From the NCBI GenBank assembly GCA_030039695.1, contig JASHVB010000266.1, positions 1 to 13,547 of the forward strand: a stretch of DNA of 13,547 nt, read 5' to 3'. Both the position numbers and the translations under genes were made by a program. Positions 7,649 through 13,547 of this stretch are shown here, piece after piece (the stretch's first letter is position 1; every line of letters begins with the position of its first letter). The stretch is from Acetobacteraceae bacterium (lineage in GTDB: Bacteria > Pseudomonadota > Alphaproteobacteria > Acetobacterales > Acetobacteraceae). Below the pieces are notes generated by a model. The model saw nothing but the letters and a program-made list of their open reading frames with translations, had not been told where the DNA came from and did no database searches.

Positions 7649-7861
7649 CGATGGCGACGAAGGGGTTGGGCATTTGCGCCGATGCCGATTCGGGTATGGC
7701 CGGCTGCATCACGGCGATTTTCGCCAATAGCGGCATAGCACCGGCCAACCGTGCAATCGCCAAAGCGACAATCGAGCCCAAGCCAAAAAAACGGTCAGGA
7801 CCGCGATGGGCAACGAGGTCACGACCGATCGGCTGCGATATCTGCTTGCTACCGAGACCAT
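7609..7861 (-). pseudogene. Possible frameshifted small membrane-protein remnant
   Basis: Read on the minus strand from an ATG at 7861, the frame gives a basic start (VSVASRYRSRS) and a hydrophobic stretch (VVTSLPIAVLTVF). It then hits a run of seven T (plus-strand A7, 7785-7791). In the neighbouring frame the hydrophobic sequence continues (FGLGSIVALAIARLAG, then AMPLLAKIAVMQPA). One extra T in the run would join both parts into a single membrane segment. The rest of the frame runs through repeat copy A into unrecognisable sequence. No ribosome site is seen, and this may be coincidence. Confidence 0.22.
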
Positions 7862-8394
7862 ATTGGAGAGACGTAGCGCACACCGTAACAAATTGCAGGC
7901 GTTAACGCCGGAGACCAGGTCCATGTAGTCCGGGCCGGAACCCGGAAATTATACCAGGGATGATGACGGTAGGTACGACAGTCTCAAGTTTGCGTAACCA
8001 TGGCACGACCTCCCACAGTACCGGTGTCAGATTGTCTGCCAAGCTGCGTGCAAAGGCGACCTACGGTATTTGCCAGACCGGAACGGGGCAGGCGGTCATC
8101 CGGCGTCATTGACGATCGCTCGTGTCATGCGGGAAACGACAGGTCGGGCGTGATCGTGGAAAGAGGAGTCAATCCTAACACCGGAAAAAACTTCAAGGCG
8201 CACATTGTGTGTTCGGCTTCCGACTATCCCTTTGGATTTCAAGTCCTCGTGCATCTTCACGAGATGTTTCAGCTGCAGCCGTGCTCGCCGTGCGACGCGG
8301 GCGCACCATTGCGGTCCATGGAGTGACGTGGCTTCGGTAACTGAAGGCCCCAATCTCCGAGAGCGATGACGAGTGGAATACCGGCTATCGTGAG

Positions 8395-8434
8395 AAGAAT
8401 TTCGCGCTGGTGTGACTCCAGTCACACCGGGATC
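8395..8434. repeat. Palindromic 40-bp repeat, copy B
   Basis: The core GGTGTGACT-CC-AGTCACACC (8409-8428) is a perfect 9-bp-arm palindrome and contains TGTGA-N6-TCACA (8411-8426). It is the direct-repeat partner of copy A. It lies 78 bases before the ATG of the small secreted protein at 8506, where it could also act as an operator. Confidence 0.65.
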
Positions 8435-8462
8435 GTGTCACCACCACTCAAGATCGGAGACG

Positions 8463-8485
8463 TGACCGGGGGTAGGCTCCGGTCA
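8463..8485. repeat. Inverted repeat in the leader of the small secreted protein gene
   Basis: TGACCGG (8463-8469) and CCGGTCA (8479-8485) are exact reverse complements separated by 9 bases, ending 20 bases before the ATG at 8506. It could be an operator or a leader-RNA stem-loop. Confidence 0.4.
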
Positions 8486-8505
8486 AAACCGATGGATGAA
8501 ATACC

Positions 8506-8796
8506 ATGATAAAGTTTTTCACTTCTACGTTGGTAATGTTCCCGCTGCTGAGCGGGGGTGGTCTGACGGAAACGACGGCCGCGACAACGAACAACGCACT
8601 TGGTAATCCCGCAAGCCAGGCGCCGATCGTGATGGTCGAAGAGGCGTGTGGTAATGGCTATTTTCGTGACGGACATGGCTGTCGTCCATGGTACGGCCCC
8701 GCGACCGCGGCTGCCCCACACGAGGCCTGCCCATGGGGTAGGCATTTCGTGCACTGGGCTAATCACAGAGGGGGATTTTGCAAGGCAGACTGGTAG
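8506..8796 (+). CDS. Small secreted Cys/Gly/His/Trp-rich protein, function unknown
   Basis: 96 aa. A hydrophobic start (IKFFTSTLVMFPLLSGGG) looks like a signal peptide, with cleavage plausible around residues 23-26, giving a mature exported protein of about 70 residues. The mature part has four Cys (C48, C59, C75, C92) in two similar units: AC-GNGYFRDGHG-CR (47-60) and AC-PWGRHFVHWANHRGGF-CK (74-93). Each unit runs from an Ala-Cys through aromatic and His residues to Gly-x-Cys-basic or Phe-Cys-Lys. This resembles the widespread small 'CGPGxHRGxxGxC' exported proteins of alphaproteobacteria, whose function is unknown; the match is by general look only. GGATGA at 8494-8499 is a weak ribosome site. 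The two palindromes just upstream (8409-8428, 8463-8485) may control it. The gene stands alone. Confidence 0.65.
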   Translation: MIKFFTSTLVMFPLLSGGGLTETTAATTNNALGNPASQAPIVMVEEACGNGYFRDGHGCRPWYGPATAAAPHEACPWGRHFVHWANHRGGFCKADW

Positions 8797-9611
8797 AGTC
8801 ATGAGCGACCCATTCGACACCACAGATGACACTAACCGCACAGTCGATAGTTGAGCGATGGAACCTCGCGCCGGTTTGGTCCGCCAAGCCGGCGCTCCTG
8901 TTGATGCATCTCAGCGATGAGCTGTTGTACATCGCGCCCATGTCTTCACGTTACCTCCAAACACGCGCGAGTTGCGCCGTTGCTTTTCTTTCACCAGTCG
9001 TCAGCGTGTTACACCAGCCGACATATCCGATGACAGCTTTCCGCTCTTCTCAGCCGCGGAGAACGGCGGCCACGCTTCACCCACTGAAACCATTGCAAGA
9101 ACAAGGATTAGGGCGCCGAAGAGATCCTTCTACTGCGACCAAAGCTGCGGCTGCCCTACCGGGCGATGCAGGCTCTCGCGGTACTGTGAAGCGACGCTCG
9201 AGGGGTGTAGTGCGGTAGCTCCGCGCGCTACGTTCTGTGGTCGTCGGGGGCGGGTGACCGCCCCCGACGACCCGGTGGGTGGTCAGCAATGGCCGTCCCT
9301 ACCGCGAACTGATCTCAACGAGAAGGAAACGTGCCTGACACCTAAGCTAGAGCCGCCGTTCGCAAGCATATTTGCGCCACAATACGCTGACTGGGTTTTC
9401 TGTCTTTTCGGCCTAACTTTGCTGGGTCTTCAGGCCCGTTTGACTTCGCAAAGAAAGCGAGAAACGGCAAGGGCGCCCAGGCGGCGCGACGACGGCTCAC
9501 CACCCTCGGCAGCCATTCGATCTCATCGGCAGGAACTTCGGCCTGTGCCCCTGAGGTATCGTTTGACCGGTCTAACGGGGACGGGCGCACGATCGGCTGC
9601 GAGCTCGACCA
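8797..9611. other. 0.8 kb gap with a strong hairpin and no recognisable gene
   Basis: Plus-strand frames at 8826-9218 and 8972-9703 are long but have no ribosome site or recognisable domain. One contains a Cys-rich patch near 9124-9190, another a hydrophobic stretch with a basic tail near 9390-9460. The only strong structure is the hairpin at 9239-9272, preceded by a weaker imperfect stem-loop at about 9208-9230. The right edge is the 3' end of the HxlR gene on the other strand. Confidence 0.55.
9239..9272. terminator. 15-bp perfect hairpin with GTGA (GNRA-type) loop
   Basis: GGTCGTCGGGGGCGG (9239-9253) and CCGCCCCCGACGACC (9258-9272) are exact reverse complements around GTGA. This is the most stable stem in the window. 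On the plus strand the loop fits the GNRA tetraloop rule. No T-run follows on either strand, so a standard intrinsic terminator is not proven; it could block transcription or be part of a structured RNA. Confidence 0.5.
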
Positions 9612-9980
9612 CTAGATTTTCGCCGCCTGATACTTCGTGTGACGCTGGCCCCATTCAAGCAAGGCGCGAAGTACCGGACGAAAATCGCTTCCTTTATCGG
9701 TGAGCAGGTACTCAGCCCGTGGCGGATGCTGCTCGTAAAAACGGCGCTCAATGATTCCCTCCTCCTCGAGGCGCTTCAGTCTCGTCGACAATGTGTTGGG
9801 GCTGATTCCGCGCAAGGAGCGCTCAAAATCCTGAAACTTACGCGGCCCGTCGACGACTAGGTCACGCAGGATCAGGATCGTCCAGCGGTCGCCGACTACA
9901 TCAAGTGTTCGAGCGATCGGGCATTGAAAGGGCGCGAAAGTCGTGGGCGGCTCGGTCATCGGTGCAAACGGTAACTCCAT
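9612..9980 (-). CDS. HxlR-family winged-helix transcriptional regulator
   Basis: 122 aa, a usual length for this family of dimeric DNA-binding regulators. The HxlR pattern is complete: CP near the N-terminus (C20-P21), DVVGDRWTILILRDL, GPRKFQDFERSLRGIS, NTLSTRLKRLEEEGIIERR and RAEYLLTDKG, ending in LLEWG. C20 is the only cysteine. N-terminal Cys residues serve as thiol/quinone sensors in some members (YodB, QorR, HypR), so redox sensing is possible but inferred. Start: ATG at 9980, or the in-frame ATG at 9959 (residue 8), which would still keep C20; neither has a strong ribosome site. It is divergent from the MFS gene at 10050 and shares a 69-base intergenic region containing a dyad over the MFS promoter. 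The likely role is to repress the transporter and itself until an inducer appears. Confidence 0.9.
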   Translation of the reverse strand: MELPFAPMTEPPTTFAPFQCPIARTLDVVGDRWTILILRDLVVDGPRKFQDFERSLRGISPNTLSTRLKRLEEEGIIERRFYEQHPPRAEYLLTDKGSDFRPVLRALLEWGQRHTKYQAAKI

Positions 9981-9992
9981 CGTGATCGATGT

Positions 9993-10025
9993 GATAGTGA
10001 CTCCTATCTATGTAGTCTCTATCAT
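9993..10025. promoter_or_regulatory. Promoter of the MFS gene overlapped by a probable HxlR operator
   Basis: GATAGTGACT (9993-10002) and AGTCTCTATC (10014-10023) are inverted repeats matching at 9 of 10 positions, with an 11-base spacer. Extending each arm outward by four bases gives 11 of 14. A sigma-70-like promoter sits exactly on it: -35 GTGACT (9997-10002), 17-base gap, -10 TATCAT (10020-10025). Binding to both arms would cover the RNA polymerase site, which fits repression by the divergent HxlR protein. Confidence 0.55.
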
Positions 10026-10049
10026 ACAAAGAGCTGGGGAGCAACCGGC

Positions 10050-11327
10050 ATGCGCGCTGATCGGCGTAAAGTGGCGTGGATTGTTGTCGCCCTGCTTTTC
10101 CTGTTCACCGTTATCAATTTCGCGGACAAGGCGGTGCTTGGCATCGCCGCAGTGCCGATTATGAGAGAGTTGAAGCTCGGTCCACGTCAATTCGGGTTGG
10201 TCGCTTCGAGCTTCTATCTGTTGTTCGCAGTTTCGGCCATTGCGACAGGTTTCCTGGTTAACAAGGTTCAAACACGCTGGGTGTTGCTGGCGATGGGCCT
10301 GATATGGGCGCTGACCCAGTTTCCTATGGTAGGTACGATTGCGTTCGGAACGCTCGTTGCCTGCCGGATCGCACTCGGCGCCGGCGAGGGACCAGCGACG
10401 CCGGTGGCGCTGCATTCGACCTACAAATGGTTCCCCAACGAGCTGCGCACTTTCCCGACCGCAATCATCGTTCAAGGCGGGGCGATTGGCGTTATGGTGG
10501 CCCTGCCGCTGCTCAACTGGGTTATCGTGCGTTATTCATGGCATTGGGCCTTCGGGGTCCTGGGCATCGTTGGCCTCGCGTGGTGCGCATTGTGGCTCGC
10601 TTTCGGCCGCGAAGGTTCGCCGGCGACAGTGGCAGTGCAGGATGGCCCATCCGCCCCTGCGGGGGTTAGCTACGGTCAGTTGCTCCTGAACCCCACAGTT
10701 CTGGGATGCTGGTCCGCGGCCTTCGGTGCCAACTGGGCCCTATCGCTGGCACTTTCGTGGCAAGGTGCGTTTCTGATCAAAGGGCTTGGCCTTGCGCAAA
10801 GCTCGATTGGGTTGTTGGGTGCGTTGCCTGCCGTCAGTAGCGCAGTCGCGATGCTTGCCGCCGGCTGGTACTCCCAGCGGCTGCTTTCGCTGGGAACATC
10901 GAGCCGGCTCGCACGTGGCATCATGGGAGGGGTCAGTGTCGCACTCGGCGGTGCCGCGCTGACGATCATGCCATATTTGCCAGGGATCCCTGTGAAGATC
11001 GTGCTGACGACATTGGGTGTGGCGCTGCCCTCCGTGATTTACGTCGTCAGCAATGCGGTGGTCGGCGAAATTACCCCATCGTCGCAGCGGGGTGCGCTGC
11101 TGGCAATCGGGACTGCGGTGGGCGCCTCGGCCGGACTGCTGGCGCCGTATGTCATGGGCAGCGTCATCGAAACCGCTTCGACGCCGCTGGACGGTTTCTA
11201 CACCGGGTTTATCGTTTGCGGGGTTGTCATGATGATCGGCGGTGCCATCGGAATGGCATTGATCGATCCAGAGCGCGAAACGACGCGCTTCGCAAAAAGG
11301 GCAGCGCTACTTATCGAACGAACTTGA
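10050..11327 (+). CDS. MFS transporter, anion:cation symporter (ACS)-like
   Basis: 425 aa inner-membrane carrier with about 12 hydrophobic segments in two halves; the central cytoplasmic loop is around residues 188-210. Family features seen: INFADK in TM1 (22-27), GFLVNKVQTRWVL after TM2 (67-79, the position of the MFS RG-loop), RIALGAGEGPATP (106-118) and KWFPNELRTF (126-135), typical of ACS members that import organic anions such as sugar acids or aromatic acids. The substrate cannot be read from the sequence, and export is not excluded. A GGGGAG ribosome site at 10036-10041 sits 8 bases before the ATG. The divergent HxlR gene and shared operator point to inducible, substrate- or stress-linked expression. 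No catabolic gene follows on this strand. Confidence 0.88.
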   Translation: MRADRRKVAWIVVALLFLFTVINFADKAVLGIAAVPIMRELKLGPRQFGLVASSFYLLFAVSAIATGFLVNKVQTRWVLLAMGLIWALTQFPMVGTIAFGTLVACRIALGAGEGPATPVALHSTYKWFPNELRTFPTAIIVQGGAIGVMVALPLLNWVIVRYSWHWAFGVLGIVGLAWCALWLAFGREGSPATVAVQDGPSAPAGVSYGQLLLNPTVLGCWSAAFGANWALSLALSWQGAFLIKGLGLAQSSIGLLGALPAVSSAVAMLAAGWYSQRLLSLGTSSRLARGIMGGVSVALGGAALTIMPYLPGIPVKIVLTTLGVALPSVIYVVSNAVVGEITPSSQRGALLAIGTAVGASAGLLAPYVMGSVIETASTPLDGFYTGFIVCGVVMMIGGAIGMALIDPERETTRFAKRAALLIERT

Positions 11328-11912
11328 TGGGAGAATGACGCCGGGAGGCCTTGCCCTGGCCAGCAGCGATGCAGCGAACAATAAATCACCAATGATGGCC
11401 GAGATGATGGCGCGACGGGACACGCTTTGCGCAGCAGCCCTAGGGGTTCGGTGCTGCCGTCGCCGCCGCAACTCGCCAAGCCTCAAGACGAAAGGAGCTC
11501 TGGTCAGATTCCGAACTGGTGGCTCTTGGAGGGATAGTGGGCCCTTGGTTCGCTACTATCCCGTTCATTGAGAATGGCCGATTCCGACCCACTCCGGCGA
11601 CAGGGCGGCCCTTCGGAGAACCCGGAGGCAGACGTTCGGCGCCGCCCAAGATCCACAGCGTCGTGCCCCTCTCGGCCATGCGACTGGTTCGAACAGCGCG
11701 TCCGGAGCGGACATTCAGATCAAGCAATGGAATTGTCTCGATAGGGTTGACGCGCGTCTGGCTGATTCTGGCCGAGGTTTGCTCGCCCCCGGCCCCCGAA
11801 CACCAGACGGAGCCGTGTGTTCAATCGCAAGATCAGGCAGGATGCGGAGACAGCACGAAGACCTGAGCGGCAGCCGCGTTCATCGATGCTTGGGAAGGGG
11901 AGTTCGGATCTC
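11328..11912. other. 0.6 kb gap after the MFS gene
   Basis: No recognisable protein. A frame from an ATG at 11335 (to 11571) begins just past the MFS stop but looks like random Arg/Ala-rich sequence. The only clear structure is the inverted repeat at 11531-11562. The right end carries the ribosome site of the small membrane protein (AAGGGGAG, 11895-11902). I see no credible sigma-70 promoter with normal spacing. Confidence 0.55.
11531..11562. repeat. 8-bp inverted repeat sharing the GATAGTG core of the HxlR operator
   Basis: GGGATAGT (11531-11538) and ACTATCCC (11555-11562) are exact reverse complements with a 16-base spacer. The left arm plus the next base gives GATAGTG, which also occurs in the left arm of the dyad at 9993-10002. 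It may be a second, weaker site for the same regulator, or a coincidence. Confidence 0.35.
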
Positions 11913-12410
11913 ATGTTGGATCAATGGGATAACTTTTTTCTGATGGTAGGCGGCGGAGCGGCGGCGCTTGCGGGTTTGATTTTCGTAGCGATGTCGATCA
12001 ATCCCGAAGTCATCATCCAAAATTCGACACATAAAAACCGGGCAATTAATATGCTAACTGGCTTCAGCGCTATTTTCATGGCATGCAGTTTCGCGCTTAT
12101 AGGACGTCAATATCTTGTAGTGCTCGGCTTTGAGTGGCTTTTCCTCTGGCTCATCGCGACCGTCATCTTTGTTAGGGGTTATGCTGTGGCTATCAGATCG
12201 GGCATGAGTACTATTGGTTTGAACATGCCGCGGCTTGCGGGGGGTACCATGTGTTACCTCGCTGAAGTTATAGGCGCGATTCTCCTTGTTCTTGGACATA
12301 GCGCAGGGCTTTACGTCGCCGCTATTGGATCCATTGTCTTGTTCGCATTCCTAATTTCGGGTGCATGGCTCCTCATCATCGGCGTCTACGAGGACGAAAC
12401 TAAGCGATGA
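11913..12410 (+). CDS. Small integral membrane protein of unknown function
   Basis: 165 aa from the ATG at 11913, chosen because AAGGGGAG (11895-11902) lies 10 bases upstream. An ATG at 11817 would add 32 hydrophilic Arg-rich residues unlike the rest. There are about five hydrophobic segments: NFFLMVGGGAAALAGLIFVA, a second in LTGFSAIFMACSFALIG, a third around FEWLFLWLIATVIFV, a fourth around EVIGAILLVLG, and a last at GSIVLFAFLISGAWLLIIGV. The start (FF.M.GG.AAALAGL.FVAMSIN) is like uncharacterised bacterial membrane proteins I recall but cannot name. GC content counted over 11941-12180 is about 49%, against about 65% in a sample of hsp20, which suggests transfer from another genome. It stands alone, with no partner gene to hint at its role. 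Confidence 0.75.
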   Translation: MLDQWDNFFLMVGGGAAALAGLIFVAMSINPEVIIQNSTHKNRAINMLTGFSAIFMACSFALIGRQYLVVLGFEWLFLWLIATVIFVRGYAVAIRSGMSTIGLNMPRLAGGTMCYLAEVIGAILLVLGHSAGLYVAAIGSIVLFAFLISGAWLLIIGVYEDETKR

Positions 12411-12740
12411 AATTTGACGCTTGCGGCCCATCGGGAGGACTGCTTCTTTGCTGCCGGACGTCCCGGGTCAGTTGTTCCCCGAGCGCCCAGACACGAACCT
12501 GAGCCGAGTGTTCGAATCAAGCCTATCCCGCTCAGCAGCAGACTGTCGCCAAACCCCTAATCCAGTCATCATCTGACCACGGCCAGTCGGGGCGGTCTGT
12601 CGCGAAGCCCCGAGCCTGTTACACGCAGATTCTCATACGGACCCTACTGTATCCCCCGCGTTGCATATGCGCGGGGCAAGAAAAAGGCGGCGGGGAGAAC
12701 CCGGCCGCCCAGTCGGTGGATCGCCGTTATCGCCCGTCGT
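12411..12740. other. Convergent intergenic region between the membrane protein and the porin
   Basis: 330 bases without a gene. A 7-bp inverted repeat, TCGGGGC (12587-12593)/GCCCCGA (12607-12613), could be a weak stop signal for the plus-strand gene. The porin terminator occupies 12681-12709. A GTTCGAATC at 12510-12518 resembles a tRNA T-loop, but no tRNA folds around it. Confidence 0.6.
12681..12709 (-). terminator. Intrinsic terminator of the porin gene
   Basis: Read on the minus strand, GGCGGCCGGG (12709-12700), loop TTCT, CCCCGCCGCC (12695-12686) forms a 10-position stem with a single mismatch, followed at once by TTTTT (12685-12681). It lies 32 bases past the porin stop and is a textbook Rho-independent terminator. 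Confidence 0.85.
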
Positions 12741-13547
12741 TCAGAAGCGGACGGACATACCGGCCGTGAGGATTTGTGCCCACACCTTGTTGCTGTTAGG
12801 TCCGTTCTCGTTGGTCAGGAAGTCGAACCCGTTCTGCGAGTTCTGGCCCCAGGTATATTCGGCGATCAGAACCACACCCGGGCCGAGGCCGTACACCGCA
12901 CCCACGTCGAGACCCCGCGAGTTACGCTGGCCAACTCCGACCGGACGTGGGGTGGCAAGGCCGTTGTAGTTGTAGTTGAAGTAGTAGGCGCCGAGTGTCA
13001 GAGGAGCCTGCATGATCGTATACCGCGTGCCGACCACCCATGCGGTGGCGGACGATCCGCCTTCGGGCTGCAGGGCCCAATCGCCATTGAAGTTACCCCA
13101 CATCACGTTGCCGGAGATGTTCCACGCATGATCGATCGTGAATTCGGCACCGATGTCGCCAATGTTGAGGCCTTTGTAGTTTTGGGCGGGGACGAGGGCG
13201 CCGGGTGCGGTGACGCTGTTGACCCTGCCGCTGACCGACCAGATGCCGGACATGTCGAAGCCAATAGGACCGAACACATTGCGGTAGCGTAGCGCGAGGC
13301 TAACCTCGTTGCGGTACCGGTTTTCGTAGTCGCCAGGGTCCTGGGACGACGACTGGGTGGCGCAGCCGACGCCGCCGTAAGGCTCAGAGCACCCCGAACC
13401 GTCAAACGGTGTCGAGTTGTTCGGGATAAACGAGATCCCCGCGTCGAAGCCGGCAATCACCGGAGTCACGTAGGTAATGGCCCCGGCCATATACTGCTGG
13501 CCGTCGTCCGCCCACGGCCAGAGCGGCGTCATGTTGCTGGGAATGTT
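12741..13547 (-). CDS. Outer-membrane porin (Gram-negative porin family), C-terminal part; N-terminus outside window
   Basis: 268 residues are visible, with the frame open to the window edge; the ATG at 13532 is internal. The sequence alternates short amphipathic strands ending in aromatic residues with Gly/Asn/Ser-rich loops, as in a beta-barrel: AGFDAGISFIPN, NEVSLALRYRNVFG, GLNIGDIGAEFTIDH, LGAYYFNYNYNG, GVVLIAEYTWGQN. It ends in AGMSVRF, and the final Phe is the usual signal for insertion by the BAM complex. The role is passive diffusion of small solutes across the outer membrane. An extracellular-type loop holds the only two Cys visible, spaced C-x8-C, which could form a disulfide. The overall style matches porins of the Acetobacteraceae and relatives. 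The gene is monocistronic at its 3' end, with a clear terminator. Confidence 0.88.
   Translation of the reverse strand, partial: NIPSNMTPLWPWADDGQQYMAGAITYVTPVIAGFDAGISFIPNNSTPFDGSGCSEPYGGVGCATQSSSQDPGDYENRYRNEVSLALRYRNVFGPIGFDMSGIWSVSGRVNSVTAPGALVPAQNYKGLNIGDIGAEFTIDHAWNISGNVMWGNFNGDWALQPEGGSSATAWVVGTRYTIMQAPLTLGAYYFNYNYNGLATPRPVGVGQRNSRGLDVGAVYGLGPGVVLIAEYTWGQNSQNGFDFLTNENGPNSNKVWAQILTAGMSVRF

Larger units (their letters stand above)
7296..8505. other. 1.2 kb gap with repeats, hairpins and possible gene remnants
   Basis: No intact gene is recognisable. The gap holds the alternative stem-loops at 7320-7348, the strong hairpin at 7568-7594, the two 40-bp palindromic repeats at 7609-7648 and 8395-8434, a 12-bp palindrome GGCGTTAACGCC at 7898-7909, and an inverted repeat at 8463-8485. 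On the minus strand, two short hydrophobic frames (7609-7861 and 8269-8421) look like decayed membrane-protein pieces. Other open frames, including 8000-8326 plus and 8096-8425 minus, have no recognisable content. Confidence 0.6.

Noticed and set aside
7257..7883. Minus-strand open frame of 208 codons spanning repeat copy A and the 7568-7594 hairpin
   Set aside because: Only its first third looks protein-like, and that part is better explained as the decayed split frame already listed. The remainder is random-looking and runs into the 3' end of the GH13 gene.
8972..9703. Plus-strand open frame of 243 codons with a Cys-rich patch and a hydrophobic stretch followed by basic residues, faintly like a PEP-CTERM sorting tail
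   Set aside because: There is no ribosome site, no signal peptide and no proper PEP motif next to the hydrophobic stretch. The frame runs through the 9239-9272 hairpin and into the antisense of the HxlR gene.
12510..12518. GTTCGAATC, resembling a tRNA T-loop
   Set aside because: The flanking bases (GAGTG before, CAAGC after the loop) do not pair into a T-stem, and no acceptor or anticodon arm can be placed around it.
1..13547. Search for CRISPR arrays, rRNA, intact transposases, toxin-antitoxin pairs or phage genes
   Set aside because: No regularly spaced repeats, conserved RNA segments or recognisable mobile or defence proteins were seen on either strand.

Overview
This window looks like chromosomal DNA of a GC-rich Gram-negative bacterium. 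It is most likely an alphaproteobacterium and possibly from the Acetobacteraceae. The evidence is a phoU-phoB arrangement with a PhoB of alphaproteobacterial type, a C-terminal-Phe porin of the Gram-negative porin family, a periplasmic quinoprotein, and GC-biased third codon positions. The taxonomic call is inference from protein style, not from a marker gene. I see no rRNA, tRNA, CRISPR array or intact mobile element.

Layout: the last codons of a probable phoU (2-76) overlap or abut the phosphate response regulator phoB (start 100 preferred, end 816). A small heat-shock protein, hsp20 (937-1458), follows and is preceded by a perfect TTGA-N6-TCAA (FNR/FixK-type) box. About 1.2 kb without a recognisable gene leads to a secreted PQQ-type beta-propeller enzyme resembling polyvinyl-alcohol dehydrogenase (2644-4314). 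After a 0.6 kb palindrome-rich gap comes a GH13 alpha-glucan enzyme of the branching/trehalohydrolase type (4929-7295). Another 1.2 kb gap holds two diverged copies of a roughly 40-bp palindromic sequence 786 bp apart, a strong hairpin and traces of a decayed membrane-protein frame. A small secreted Cys-rich protein (8506-8796) starts just downstream of the second repeat. A further 0.8 kb gap contains a 15-bp hairpin with a GTGA loop. Next is a divergent pair: an HxlR-family regulator (9612-9980, minus) and an MFS transporter (10050-11327, plus), with an inverted repeat lying across the transporter promoter. An AT-richer, probably acquired small membrane protein (11913-12410) follows. The window ends inside a porin on the minus strand (12741 to beyond 13547) that has a clear intrinsic terminator.

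The genes do not form one pathway. phoU-phoB is the end of a phosphate-sensing operon. The FNR-type box ties hsp20 to low oxygen. The HxlR-MFS pair is a self-contained transport/sensing unit. The quinoprotein, glucan enzyme and small membrane protein stand alone, separated by unusually long gene-poor stretches with several palindromes. That looks like accessory or decaying chromosome. I did not find a convincing new multi-gene system; the best unexplained signals are the paired 40-bp palindromic repeat and the structured gaps.
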